Shown here: piece by piece, positions 40,428 to 49,247 of the stretch
Layout of the letters: the number at the start of each line of letters is the position of its first letter
Position numbering within the stretch: the first letter of the stretch is position 1
Origin: Nocardioides sp. S5
GTDB taxonomy: Bacteria; Actinomycetota; Actinomycetes; Propionibacteriales; Nocardioidaceae
Assembly: GCF_017310035.1 (NCBI RefSeq)
Contig: NZ_CP022296.1
Coordinates: 1,426,001 to 1,490,000 of the forward strand
Length of the DNA stretch: 64,000 nucleotides
Reading direction: 5' to 3'
Program-made: the position numbers and the translations under genes
Notes under the pieces: model-generated
Told to the model about the DNA's origin: nothing
What the model saw: only the letters and a program-made list of their open reading frames with translations
The model's database searches: none

Positions 40428-40850
40428 GTGCACGACGCGGCGATGGGGATGTGGGCCGACGACGCGGCGAGCGCGATGCTCGGCATGCAGGCGGTCGAGG
40501 TCGCACCCGGTCGCGCGCGCGTGTCGATGCTCGTGCGTCCCGACATGGTCAACGGCCACGACCTGTGCCACGGCGGGGTGATCGCCAGCCTGGCCGACTC
40601 CGCCTTCGCGCTGGCCTGCAACTCCCACGGGCCGGTGACGGTGGCGGCGGGGTTCTCGATCGACTTCCTCCAGCCGGGCCGGCTCGGCCAGGTCCTCCAC
40701 GCCGACGCGCGCGAGGTCTCGCGGCGCGGCCGGTCGGGGATCTACGACGTCACGGTGCGTGCCGACGACCCGGAGACCGGTGAGGTCATCGCGGAGTTCC
40801 GTGGGCGGAGCCGGACCCTCCCCGAGCGGGGGAGCGCGGGCCGTGGGTGA
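40428..40850 (+). CDS. paaI: PaaI, hydroxyphenylacetyl-CoA thioesterase
   Basis: 140 residues of the hot-dog thioesterase fold. NGHDLCHGGVIASLADSAFA contains the conserved HGG...LAD..F active-site pattern with the catalytic Asp, followed by ALACNSHGPVTVAAGFSIDF. PaaI hydrolyses stalled ring-hydroxylated CoA esters and so recovers CoA if the pathway backs up. GTG 40428 is the only start of suitable length. Its 3' end overlaps the convergent paaR gene by 65 bases. Confidence 0.93.
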   Translation: MHDAAMGMWADDAASAMLGMQAVEVAPGRARVSMLVRPDMVNGHDLCHGGVIASLADSAFALACNSHGPVTVAAGFSIDFLQPGRLGQVLHADAREVSRRGRSGIYDVTVRADDPETGEVIAEFRGRSRTLPERGSAGRG

Positions 40851-41448
40851 GCCCGTCGAAGGCCAGGGCCACGACCGCGTCGGTGAGGGGTGCCGCCTCC
40901 ACCCCCGGTCGCACCCACTCGACCAGCGAGTTCACCATCCCGAAGAGCAGCCGGCTGATCACGAGCGGGTCGAGGTCGTCGCGGAGCACGCCCTCGTCGA
41001 CCGCGGCGCGGACCATGTCGGCCAGCCGCTCGTCGATGCCGCGCCGCCGCGCGAGCGCCGCCTTCTCGACCGGGGTGTTGCCGTGCACGCGCAGCAACAG
41101 GGTCACCGCGGGCAGGTGGTCGACCAGCACGGTCACGCTGCTGCGTACGGCGGCGCGCAGGCGCTGCTCGGCGTCGAGGCCGTCGGTGGCCGAGACCGCG
41201 TCGAGCGCCGCGGTCAGCGCGTCGAGCGCCTCGTCGACGGCGCTCTGGAGCAGGTGCTCCTTGCTCGGGACGTGGTGGTAGATCGCCGACTTCGTCAGCC
41301 CCAGCTCCCTGGCCACGTCGCCGACGCTCGTGGCGTCGTAGCCCTGCCGGTTGAAGAGGTCGACGGCCACCCGGACCACCGCCTGCTGGTCGTGCCCGGG
41401 GCGTCCCCGGCGCGACGCGCCCTCCGACCTCTGTGCCATGCCGGACAC
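40786..41448 (-). CDS. paaR: TetR-family regulator of the phenylacetate cluster (PaaR-like)
   Basis: 220 residues. The DNA-binding domain reads VVRVAVDLFNRQGYDATSVG, then DVARELGLTKSAIYHHVPSK with the TetR helix-turn-helix and KSAIYHHV recognition helix. The C-terminal ligand domain probably senses phenylacetyl-CoA. ATG 41439 (MAQRSEG) is an alternative start. It lies between paaI and paaK, as in other actinobacterial paa loci. The palindrome at 36517 is the expected target; no similar site is seen between this gene and paaK. Confidence 0.87.
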   Translation of the reverse strand: MSGMAQRSEGASRRGRPGHDQQAVVRVAVDLFNRQGYDATSVGDVARELGLTKSAIYHHVPSKEHLLQSAVDEALDALTAALDAVSATDGLDAEQRLRAAVRSSVTVLVDHLPAVTLLLRVHGNTPVEKAALARRRGIDERLADMVRAAVDEGVLRDDLDPLVISRLLFGMVNSLVEWVRPGVEAAPLTDAVVALAFDGLTHGPRSPARGGSGSAHGTPR

Positions 41449-41498
41449 CTTCCCACGACCGACAGCCCCGACACGCCCGCGACCCGGAGGACCTCACC

Positions 41499-42806
41499 GT
41501 GCTCGACCTGACACCCCGGCCCGGCGACCTCGACCCGATCGAGACCGCTCCCCTGGAGGACCTGCGCGCCCTGCAGCTCGAGCGGTTGCAGTGGTCGGTG
41601 CGCCACGCCTACGACCACGTCGCGCACTACCGCCGGGCCTTCGACGAGGCAGGGGTGGGCCCGGACGACATCGGGTCGCTGGCCGACCTGGCCCGGCTGC
41701 CGTTCACGACCAAGGCGACGCTGCGCGACAACTATCCGTTCGGCATGTTCGCGGTGCCGCGCGAGGACGTCGTACGCCTCCACGCCTCCAGCGGCACGAC
41801 CGGCAAGCCCACGGTGGTCGGCTACACCCGCGACGACCTCGACATGTGGGCCGACGTCGTCGCCCGGTCGATCCGCGCGGCGGGCGGGCGGCGCGGGATG
41901 GTGCTGCACAACGCGTACGGCTACGGGCTCTTCACCGGCGGCCTCGGTGCCCACGGCGGGGCCGAGCGCCTCGGCTGCACGGTCGTCCCGGTCTCCGGCG
42001 GGATGACGCAGCGCCAGGTGCAGCTGATCCTCGACTTCGAGCCCGACGTGATCATGGTGACGCCGTCCTACATGCTCTCGATCATCGACGAGATGGAGGC
42101 GCAGGGTGTCGACCCGCGCTCGACCTCGCTCAAGGTCGGGATCTTCGGTGCCGAGCCGTGGACCAACGACATGCGTCGCGAGATGGAGGAGCGCACCGAC
42201 ATGCACGCCGTCGACATCTACGGCCTGTCCGAAGTGATCGGTCCCGGCGTGGCGAGCGAGTGCGTGGAGACCAAGGACGGCCTGCACGTGTGGGAGGACC
42301 ACTTCTACCCCGAGATCATCGACCCGGTGACGGGCGAGGTGCTGCCCGACGGGGAGGAGGGTGAGCTGGTCTTCACCACCCTCACCAAGCAGGCGCTGCC
42401 CGTCATCCGCTACCGCACCCGCGACCTCACCCGGCTGCTGCCGGGCACCGCCCGCACCATGCGACGGATGGAGAAGATCACCGGTCGCACCGACGACATG
42501 ATCATCCTGCGCGGGGTGAACCTCTTCCCGACGCAGATCGAGGAGATCGTCCTCGGGCTGCCGGCGCTGTCGCCGCACTTCCAGTGCCACCTCGACCGCA
42601 GCGGCAACCTCGACACCCTCACCGTCCGGGTCGAGCGCCGCGAGCACACCACGCCGGACGAGGTGGCCGCGGCCGAGGCCGAGCTCGCCCGCAGGATCAA
42701 GGCGTCGATCGGCGTCAGCGTGGCCGTGGACGTCGTAGACGTGGCCTCGATCGAGCGCTCGGTGGGGAAGATGCGGCGCATCGTCGACCACCGCCCGGCG
42801 CGCTGA
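41499..42806 (+). CDS. paaK: PaaK, phenylacetate-CoA ligase
   Basis: 435 residues of the acyl-adenylate family. HASSGTTGKPTVVGYT is the P-loop, YGLSEVIGPGVASEC the adenine-binding motif and YRTRDLTRLLPG the hinge. The C-terminal domain carries IKASIGVSVAVDVV. It activates phenylacetate to phenylacetyl-CoA with ATP, the first step of the pathway and the signal for PaaR. GTG 41499 is preferred because CGGAGG stands 7-8 bases upstream. Transcribed away from paaR. Confidence 0.95.
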   Translation: MLDLTPRPGDLDPIETAPLEDLRALQLERLQWSVRHAYDHVAHYRRAFDEAGVGPDDIGSLADLARLPFTTKATLRDNYPFGMFAVPREDVVRLHASSGTTGKPTVVGYTRDDLDMWADVVARSIRAAGGRRGMVLHNAYGYGLFTGGLGAHGGAERLGCTVVPVSGGMTQRQVQLILDFEPDVIMVTPSYMLSIIDEMEAQGVDPRSTSLKVGIFGAEPWTNDMRREMEERTDMHAVDIYGLSEVIGPGVASECVETKDGLHVWEDHFYPEIIDPVTGEVLPDGEEGELVFTTLTKQALPVIRYRTRDLTRLLPGTARTMRRMEKITGRTDDMIILRGVNLFPTQIEEIVLGLPALSPHFQCHLDRSGNLDTLTVRVERREHTTPDEVAAAEAELARRIKASIGVSVAVDVVDVASIERSVGKMRRIVDHRPAR

Positions 42807-43008
42807 TCCCCAGGACATTTACCGACAACCACCGAGCGGGGGCTACAGTGGTCGCAGCGTTCCAGACGCCGTGCCGCTGTGATCACCCCAGATCCGCCGG
42901 CCACCGCGCACCTGACGCCCGCTCCACACCTCCACGCCGTGGCGTGCGGGCAGAGCCGCACCCGGGCTCGCCCTTGCTGCGACGCGTACCCAAGTCCGGG
43001 AGGACCCC

Positions 43009-45123
43009 TTGGCCCAGCGCCAGCGCTCACGCGGCGGTCGTCGCACCCCTGCGCATGCCCGCCACAAGGACAACGAGGGCATCGTGCCCGTGCTGGCCCG
43101 CGCCGTGCGCGAGCTCGAGTCCGCCGTCCAGCGCGGCCCGCTCGCCCCGGGGCAGCGGGTGCGGTTCCAGGTGGTGGCGCTGCTGGTGCGCGAGCACCGC
43201 GGCGACGTACGCGCCTCGTCGGAGCTGACCGACGCCCAGAAGGCCGACGAGCTCAAGCGCCTCGACGGCATCGCGACGATCCTGGCCAAGACCGCCACCC
43301 GCGACCCCTCGCTCTTCGCCCTGCTCTCGGAGGACGCGGTCGTCACCGACAGCGCCCGGGACCTGCGGCTGGAGATGCTGCGCAAGGCCGGCGTCGAGGT
43401 CGTCGTCGAGGAGCCGAAGCCCGACGACGAGGCCGGTCCGGGCCTCGGCGAGCGCCGGGTGGTCCCGCAGTCGGTCGTGCAGCACCAGCTGGCCAACCCG
43501 TTCCTGGTGCCCGACTTCGGCATCGGCCGTGAGCGCCGCCGCGTGCACGGCCGGCTGGCGACCTGGGAGCTGCTCGGCCCGCTGTTCCGCTCCTTCGAGC
43601 TCGGTGGCGCCTCCTCGTGCATGGACCTGCCCGAAGCCACCTCCCTCAACGCCCCCGGCAAGCTCGAGCTGATGCCCCACCAGGCGCGGCTCATCGCCTC
43701 GGCCGCCGAGGGCCACCGCACGTTCCTGCTCGCCGACGAGCCCGGCCTCGGCAAGACCGCGCAGGCGCTCCTCGCCGCGCAGGCCGCCGACGCCTTCCCG
43801 CTGCTCGTGGTGTGCCCCAACGTGGTGAAGACCAACTGGGCGCGCGAGACCGAGCGCTGGACCCCGCGCCGTCGTGCCACCGTGATCCACGGCGACGGCG
43901 ACCAGGTCGACGCCTTCGCCGACGTCATCATCGTCAACTACGAGATCCTCGACCGCCACGTCGGCTGGCTCGGCGACTTCGGCTTCCGCGGGATGGTCGT
44001 CGACGAGGCCCACTTCATCAAGAACAAGACCTCGCAGCGCTCGCGCCACGTGCTCGAGCTGTCCGAGCGGCTGCGCACCCGCACCGCGCGCCCGCTGCTG
44101 ATGGCGCTCACCGGCACGCCGCTGATCAACGACATCGAGGACTTCCGCGCGATCTGGCAGTTCCTGGGCTGGATCGACGACACGATGCCGATGGCCCGGC
44201 TGATGGAGGCGCTCGAGGAGACCGACCTGACGCCGGCCGACCCGCCGTTCTACCCCGCGGCGCGCAAGGCCGTCATCGACCAGGGCATCGTGCGCCGTCG
44301 CAAGGTCGACGTCGCCTCGGACATCCCGGCCCGCCGGATCGCCGACATCCCCGTCGAGCTCGACGACGAGGACACCCGCTCGATCCGCGGCGCGGAGCAG
44401 GAGCTCGCCCGCAGGCTCGTCCAGCGCTACAAGGCGGCGCTCGAGACCCGGCGTACGGGATCCGTCGTCGACGGCATCGACCACGAGCTCGTACGCCGCG
44501 TCGCGACGTGGGAGCGCGAGGAGATGGACTCCGGCACCGGCGGGGAGAACGTCTTCTCGATGTTCCGCCGCATCGGCCGCGCCAAGGCCGGCCTGTCCGC
44601 CGACTACGCCGCCCAGCTGGCGCGCAACGTCGGCAAGGTCGTCTTCTTCGCCCGTCACGTCGACGTGATGGACATCGCCGAGGAGACCTTCACCCGCCGC
44701 GGCCTCAAGCACGTGTCGATCCGCGGCGACCAGACGCCGAAGGCGCGCGAGAAGGCGATCACGTCCTTCGTCAACGACCCCGAGGTCGCGGTCGTCGTCT
44801 GCTCGCTCGCCGCGGCCGGCGTCGGCGTGAACCTCCAGGTCGCCTCCAACGTCGTGCTCGCCGAGCTGTCGTGGACCGACGCCGAGCAGACCCAGGCCAT
44901 CGACCGCGTGCACCGCATCGGCCAGAGCGACCCGGTCACTGCGTGGCGGATCATCGCCGCGCAGACCATCGACACCCGGATCGCGGAGCTCATCGACTCC
45001 AAGGCCGGGCTCGCGGCGCGGGCGCTCGACGGCTCCGACGAGGAGGTCTCGTCCTCGGCCAACATCCAGACCGAGGCCCTGGTCGCGCTGCTCACCGACG
45101 CGCTGGAGCGCGAGCTCGGCTGA
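43009..45123 (+). CDS. SNF2-family DEAD/DEAH-box ATPase (RapA/HepA-like)
   Basis: 704 residues. Helicase motifs are clear: DEPGLGKTAQALLAA (Walker A/motif I), VVDEAHFIKN (motif II, DEAH), ALTGTPLINDIEDFRAIW (motif III), VVFFARHVDVMDIAEE (motif IV), VVVCSLAAAGVGVNLQVASN (motif V) and QAIDRVHRIGQ (motif VI). An N-terminal region of about 170 residues has no recognised domain. It begins with a TTG at 43009 behind CCGGGAGG; no better start exists. SNF2 proteins remodel protein-DNA complexes; the bacterial role is often RNA polymerase recycling or defence. Confidence 0.88.
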   Translation: MAQRQRSRGGRRTPAHARHKDNEGIVPVLARAVRELESAVQRGPLAPGQRVRFQVVALLVREHRGDVRASSELTDAQKADELKRLDGIATILAKTATRDPSLFALLSEDAVVTDSARDLRLEMLRKAGVEVVVEEPKPDDEAGPGLGERRVVPQSVVQHQLANPFLVPDFGIGRERRRVHGRLATWELLGPLFRSFELGGASSCMDLPEATSLNAPGKLELMPHQARLIASAAEGHRTFLLADEPGLGKTAQALLAAQAADAFPLLVVCPNVVKTNWARETERWTPRRRATVIHGDGDQVDAFADVIIVNYEILDRHVGWLGDFGFRGMVVDEAHFIKNKTSQRSRHVLELSERLRTRTARPLLMALTGTPLINDIEDFRAIWQFLGWIDDTMPMARLMEALEETDLTPADPPFYPAARKAVIDQGIVRRRKVDVASDIPARRIADIPVELDDEDTRSIRGAEQELARRLVQRYKAALETRRTGSVVDGIDHELVRRVATWEREEMDSGTGGENVFSMFRRIGRAKAGLSADYAAQLARNVGKVVFFARHVDVMDIAEETFTRRGLKHVSIRGDQTPKAREKAITSFVNDPEVAVVVCSLAAAGVGVNLQVASNVVLAELSWTDAEQTQAIDRVHRIGQSDPVTAWRIIAAQTIDTRIAELIDSKAGLAARALDGSDEEVSSSANIQTEALVALLTDALERELG

Positions 45124-45195
45124 GTCCCACCCCTGCGGACCTGCTGGGGACCCTCGGCCCTTGTCCCGCCGGTCCTCGGCCGGTAGGCAGGAGGC

Positions 45196-45663
45196 ATGAG
45201 CGAAGACCGCGAGACCTACCTCGACATGTCCGTCGACGACGAGGACCAGCTGCAGTCCGGTGACACGCTGGACGACACCGACGTGGAGGACGTGCTCGAC
45301 CGCGGCTACTCGCCGCCGGACCGGGCCCCGAAGGGCTACGAGGACTACCCGACCGAGGCCGAGCGCCTCCAGGGCGAGTCCCTCGATGAGAAGCTCGCCG
45401 AGGAGGAGCCCGAGCCCGACCCGTACGCCGAGGCGGAGGCCGAGGCCGCCACCGACCGCGAGGACGAGAACGCCCTCGACGAGCAGCTCGGCCTCGACGA
45501 GGCCGACGCGCGCAGCGGACGCCTCGTCCAGCCCGACGAGGGTCTCGGCGAGGACGTCGACAAGCAGGAGGTCGCCCTCGACGTGGGGATCGACGGCGCC
45601 GGCGCCTCGGCCGAGGAGGCCGCCATGCACATCACCCGCGAGCCGGAGCCGCCGACGGGCTGA
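45196..45663 (+). CDS. DUF5709 family acidic protein
   Basis: 155 residues, extremely acidic. SVDDEDQLQSGDTLDDTDVE, then DVLDRGYSPPDRAPKGYED and AEERLQGESLDEKLAEEEPE-like segments are the conserved DUF5709 features of actinobacteria, and AAMHITREP closes the protein. Function unknown. It is followed by a double palindrome. Confidence 0.85.
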   Translation: MSEDRETYLDMSVDDEDQLQSGDTLDDTDVEDVLDRGYSPPDRAPKGYEDYPTEAERLQGESLDEKLAEEEPEPDPYAEAEAEAATDREDENALDEQLGLDEADARSGRLVQPDEGLGEDVDKQEVALDVGIDGAGASAEEAAMHITREPEPPTG

Positions 45664-45686
45664 GGGGTGGCCCCTCCCCGCGTCGC

Positions 45687-45708
45687 GATCCCCGGGTACC
45701 CGGGGATC
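45687..45708. terminator. Perfect 22-bp palindrome
   Basis: GATCCCCGGGTACCCGGGGATC is fully self-complementary. It directly abuts a second, longer palindrome and probably contributes to transcript termination after the DUF5709 gene. Confidence 0.75.
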
Positions 45709-45748
45709 CTGGAGCCTCACCCCCGAAGCTTCGGGGGTGAGGCTCCAG
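45709..45748. terminator. Perfect 40-bp palindrome, probable terminator
   Basis: CTGGAGCCTCACCCCCGAAG is followed directly by its own reverse complement, giving a 16-18-bp hairpin closing on GAAGCTTC. It is a strong terminator after the DUF5709 gene. It follows the 22-bp palindrome without a single base between. Confidence 0.85.
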
Positions 45749-46283
45749 TTTGAAGGGGGAAGCCCTACTCGGGGATGCCCGGCCCCACGACTTCCAGCCC
45801 GGCGACCCGCGTGCCACGGGCGACCTGAGAGCGACCTCGACGAGGGCGAGGTCGCCGACGGGTCCACGATGGCAGGGCAGCTCATCGAGGCAGTGCGCTG
45901 CTACGCAGCGCTCGATGCCGAGCTCTACCCCGAGGCCGCCCGGTCCTCGCCCGAGTTCGCGAAGCACAAGGCGATCACGCTGGGCCAGTGCATGCCGGTC
46001 GGCCAAGAAGCGGGCGAGTCTCCGGTAACCGGCATCTGATGCGGTTGCTGTTGTATTCGAACAGGCGTACGATGACGTGAGCACGTCGGTCCGGAACGGA
46101 TCCTTCGTCTGAGGTGACGGGGATCCTGGGATCGGGACAGTCATCCATAGAACCCGTCGTGGTGCTGGCGGGATGGCCTTGCGGCTCTCGGGTGACGACC
46201 TGGCAACGGTGCCACCAGTCATGCCTCTCCGCTCCGCCCGATCCAGGGCGGTGATCCGTGAGTGCGTGCGAGGAGGTGGCCGA
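45749..46283. other. Intergenic region between the double palindrome and the HNH gene
   Basis: About 530 bp. A frame from ATG 45870 to 46039 (56 residues, MAGQLIEAVRCYAALDAELY, then PEAARSSPEFAKHKAITLG) has plausible coding bias but no known family; it may be a remnant. AT-richer sequence at 46040-46070 could hold the promoter of the HNH gene. Confidence 0.4.
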
Positions 46284-47504
46284 GTGCATCCGATCGTCGA
46301 GTGTGCCGAGGGCCTCGGTGCTGCGCTCAAGGGCGTGGCGTTGGTGGAGCCGGCCTTCATGTCGGTGGGGGAGAAGCAGTCGGCGCTGGTGAGGCTGACC
46401 GAGGTCCGTTCGCAGCTGGATGCGCTGCTCGCGCGGGTGCTCGGTGCGGCGGATGACGTGGCCGATGCGCATGGCTCGCGTGATGCGGCGGCGTGGCTGG
46501 CAGTGCAGACCCGCACGACGCGGCGCGAGGCGCGTCGCGACCTGGCGCTGGGACGGGCGCTCAATGACCACCCGTGGGTCGCGACGGCGTTGGCGTCGGG
46601 CGCGTTGCGCTCGGAGCAGGCGCGCGTGGTGGTGGAGGCGGTCGACGCGATCCCTTCCCATGTCGACGCTGAGGTCCGTGGGGACGCCGAGGAGGCGTTG
46701 CTGAGGCTCGCGGGGCAGCACGATGCCCGTGAACTGAAGCAGATCGGCAAGCGGATCCTCGACGTGGTTGCCCCCGAGGTGGGGGAGTCCCACGAGGAGG
46801 CGGTGCTGCGGGCCGAGGAGGACCGCGCCGCGGCCGGGGTGCTGACCATGGTCGATGACGGGGAGGGGCGCTGCCACGGCCGGTTCGTCGTTCCGTCTCA
46901 TGTGGGCGCGATGTTGAAGCGTCACCTGCTGGCGCTGGCGAACCCGGCCCGCCGCACCGAGGAGGAGCTGCGCGACGAGTCCGGGGAGTGGAAGCCGCTG
47001 CGGCGTCGTCTCGGGGAGGCGCTTGTCGAGTACGTCGAGCGCTACCCGGTGGATGCGACCCCGCAGACCGCGGGGGTGAACGCCACGGTGGTGGTGACGA
47101 TGACGCTCGAGCAGCTGCTGGGCGAGACCGCCACGGCGTTGATCGATGATGGCTCGCGGATGTCCGCGGGCCAGGCACGACGGCTGGCGTGCGAGGCGGG
47201 GATCGTCCCGGTGGTGCTGGGCTCGACGTCGGTGCCGCTGGACATGGGGCGCGCGGCGCGGCTGTTCACCAAGGCCCAGCGCATCGCGCTCGGGCTGCGT
47301 GACGGTGGCTGCACCGCCAGGGGCTGCGAGACCAGCGCCTCCGGGTGTCACGCCCACCACGACGACCCCTGGTCCAGGGGCGGGCTGAGCGACCTCGCCA
47401 ATGGCCGGCTCCTGTGCCCGCGACATCACCGCCTGGCCCACGACTCCCGCTACGCGATGACCATCCACGCCGACAACAAGGTCACCTACGCCAGGCGGAC
47501 GTAG
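46284..47504 (+). CDS. DUF222 domain HNH endonuclease
   Basis: 406 residues from GTG 46284, which follows GAGGAGG by 7 bases. Residues about 1-270 are DUF222 (LVRLTEVRSQLDALLARVLG, AAAWLAVQTRTTRREARRDL). The C-terminal HNH nuclease has CTARGCETSASGCHAHHDDP, WSRGGLSDLANGRLLCPRHH with paired cysteines and the His-His-His core. This family is multicopy in Nocardioides and relatives and is usually thought to be a mobile or intron-related nuclease; function unproven. Confidence 0.9.
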   Translation: MHPIVECAEGLGAALKGVALVEPAFMSVGEKQSALVRLTEVRSQLDALLARVLGAADDVADAHGSRDAAAWLAVQTRTTRREARRDLALGRALNDHPWVATALASGALRSEQARVVVEAVDAIPSHVDAEVRGDAEEALLRLAGQHDARELKQIGKRILDVVAPEVGESHEEAVLRAEEDRAAAGVLTMVDDGEGRCHGRFVVPSHVGAMLKRHLLALANPARRTEEELRDESGEWKPLRRRLGEALVEYVERYPVDATPQTAGVNATVVVTMTLEQLLGETATALIDDGSRMSAGQARRLACEAGIVPVVLGSTSVPLDMGRAARLFTKAQRIALGLRDGGCTARGCETSASGCHAHHDDPWSRGGLSDLANGRLLCPRHHRLAHDSRYAMTIHADNKVTYARRT

Positions 47505-47526
47505 GCCGACTGCACGGTCGCGCCGA

Positions 47527-48330
47527 TCACGACGTCGGGTTCTGCGCGGGGTCGGTGAGCGTGTCCAGGTCGAGGACCCGGACGTTGCCGGGATCGCGGC
47601 GCGCGGCCAGGGACCAGATGGTCGTGTCATGGTCGGCTCCCGGCAACCGCACTTCGGCTTCGCCCGAGACGTGGAAGTGCCCGTGGACAAGCAGCCTCGG
47701 CCGAACGCCCAACACGGCCCGGGTGACCCTCTGGATGCCGTCGTCGGCGTACGCCAGCACGTCGTCGGGCCAGCCCATCGGGTTGGTCGCCATGATGTCG
47801 GCGACGGGTGCGGTGCAGTAGGGCTGGTCCGGGCTGTCGTGGGTGAGCATGACCTCCGCGTGACCGCCCACGATCGTCGCCTGCACGTGCTCCTCCCGGA
47901 GCACTTCCGTCGGCCACCAGTCGACGCCCTCGGTCAGCAGACCGCGGTTCACTGACGGCGCACTGCCGAGCGCGACGAACGTACGGCCACCCAGCTCCCA
48001 GCGGAACCCCCTGGGGAGCATCGTGACGTGGTCACGCACCGCGATCGGGAGCAAGGTGCCGTCCTCGTCCTGCCACTGCGCGTCGGCCCACAGTGCGTCG
48101 AGCCGGTCCCAGTTCTCGTGGTTGCCGGTGATGCACAGCAGCTCGATCCCGTACTCGGCGCACAGCGACTCGATGGTGTCGAGGTATCCCTCGGGGTCGG
48201 GGCCGTACCCGAACCGAAGGTCACCCAGCTGGCAGGCCACGTCGATGTCGCCGCGCTCACCGAGCAGCCTCAGGCAGTCGACAGCTGCTTCGACCTCGCC
48301 CTCGAGGTCACCGATCAGACCGATCCTCAT
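47527..48330 (-). CDS. Metallophosphoesterase
   Basis: 267 residues of the calcineurin-like phosphoesterase family. Metal-ligand motifs are LIGDLEGEVE, QLGDLRFGYGPDPEG, ITGNHENWDRLDALW and VHGHFHVSGEAEV, with a mid-protein LTHDSPDQPYC. Two metal ions would activate water to hydrolyse a phosphomonoester or diester. Substrate unknown. Convergent with the HNH gene, 22 bases apart. Confidence 0.87.
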   Translation of the reverse strand: MRIGLIGDLEGEVEAAVDCLRLLGERGDIDVACQLGDLRFGYGPDPEGYLDTIESLCAEYGIELLCITGNHENWDRLDALWADAQWQDEDGTLLPIAVRDHVTMLPRGFRWELGGRTFVALGSAPSVNRGLLTEGVDWWPTEVLREEHVQATIVGGHAEVMLTHDSPDQPYCTAPVADIMATNPMGWPDDVLAYADDGIQRVTRAVLGVRPRLLVHGHFHVSGEAEVRLPGADHDTTIWSLAARRDPGNVRVLDLDTLTDPAQNPTS

Positions 48331-48641
48331 GGAGCCGATGCTCTCAGAGCAACGTGGTGCTTGTTGTCACATCGACCCGCTCGAGCCAGGTCCTTGAAGT
48401 GAGCACGGGAGCTCAGCATCCCGGAGGTGTGACGGCCAGCGTCGTGACATGCCCGGGAGGCGTCGACGTCCGCTTCCGCGCGCGGGGGCCGTACGACTCC
48501 GGCGGTCTCGACCTCGTGGTCGAGGTGCGCTCGACGTGGTTCGCCAGCGGGGCCGAGCGCGCCGTGCGTCCACCTGCTGCCTCGCGGACTCCTCACGAGT
48601 CCGAGCCGAGCACGTCACGTGCCCGGCTCGGACCCGAGACT
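48331..48641. other. Intergenic region with a terminator hairpin
   Basis: About 310 bp. At 48599-48632 GTCCGAGCCG and CGGCTCGGAC flank GCACGTCACGTGC, a nested inverted repeat that fits a terminator for the leftward CHRD gene. The frame from GTG 48429 (VTASVVTCPGGVDVRFRARG) has coding-like bias but runs antisense into the CHRD gene and is not claimed. Confidence 0.5.
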
Positions 48642-49145
48642 TCAGCGCTCGGCCGCCAGCTGCCCGCGGACCGCGCCGCCCGGGTACTCGACGTTGTGCA
48701 CGTTCACGTAGTAGCTGCGCGGGTCGGCCAGGATCTCCGCGACGGTCTGGTCCCCGACGAACTTGCCCGCCTCGCCCTCGGTCAGGCAGTCGGCCGCGTT
48801 GCCGTCGGCAGGTGCGGCCAGGTTGACCACCACCGGACCGTTCGTGCCGGCGGCTCCCTCATGGATGTGTGCCGCCACGGGGGTGCCGACCTTGTCGACC
48901 GTCAGCACGTAGCAGAGCGTGGTCGGGTCGCCGTCGACTCCGAAGACGTAGGCCTCGCCCCTGCCGTTGGGGTCCCCGGCCAGCCGGTTGCTGGTGCCGA
49001 CCTCGGCGCGGCCGGTCAGGTCCGCCTCGAGCACGTCGTTGGTGTGGCCGGCGACGGCCATGCCCATCGGAATCACGGCTGCCGTGACGGCCGTCGCTGC
49101 AACCGCGCCCGCGATCGCGAAGCGCTTCTTCCTGGTGTCGAACAT
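48642..49145 (-). CDS. Secreted CHRD-domain protein
   Basis: 167 residues from ATG 49145, with GGAGACC 6 bases upstream. A signal peptide (FDTRKKRFAIAGAVAATAVT, AAVIPMGMAVA) precedes a CHRD domain: ADLTGRAEVGTSNRLAGDPN, CYVLTVDKVGTPVAAHIHEG, AAGTNGPVVVNLAAPADGNA and VNVHNVEYPGGAVRGQL. The CHRD fold is a beta-sandwich named after chordin and is common in secreted bacterial proteins of unknown role. Two cysteines could form a disulfide. Confidence 0.9.
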   Translation of the reverse strand: MFDTRKKRFAIAGAVAATAVTAAVIPMGMAVAGHTNDVLEADLTGRAEVGTSNRLAGDPNGRGEAYVFGVDGDPTTLCYVLTVDKVGTPVAAHIHEGAAGTNGPVVVNLAAPADGNAADCLTEGEAGKFVGDQTVAEILADPRSYYVNVHNVEYPGGAVRGQLAAER

Positions 49146-49247
49146 GTGGGTCTCCTGGATGGTCGGTCGGCCCCCGTCGACAGGGTTCGTGGCCAAGGTC
49201 ACACCGGATTGGCCCGACCTCGGGCACGTGCCCGACCCTCCCCCTGC

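Noticed and set aside
41449..41498. A second PaaR operator between paaR and paaK
   Set aside because: A single GACCG half-site occurs without the matching CGGTC partner.
43027..45885. A 952-codon open frame on the minus strand
   Set aside because: It is antisense to the SNF2 and DUF5709 genes, whose motifs are unmistakable, and its translation has no domain; long antisense frames are usual at this GC content.
48429..48641. A small rightward gene beginning VTASVVTCPGG
   Set aside because: It continues only as antisense of the CHRD gene and has no stop before it, so a real product is unlikely.
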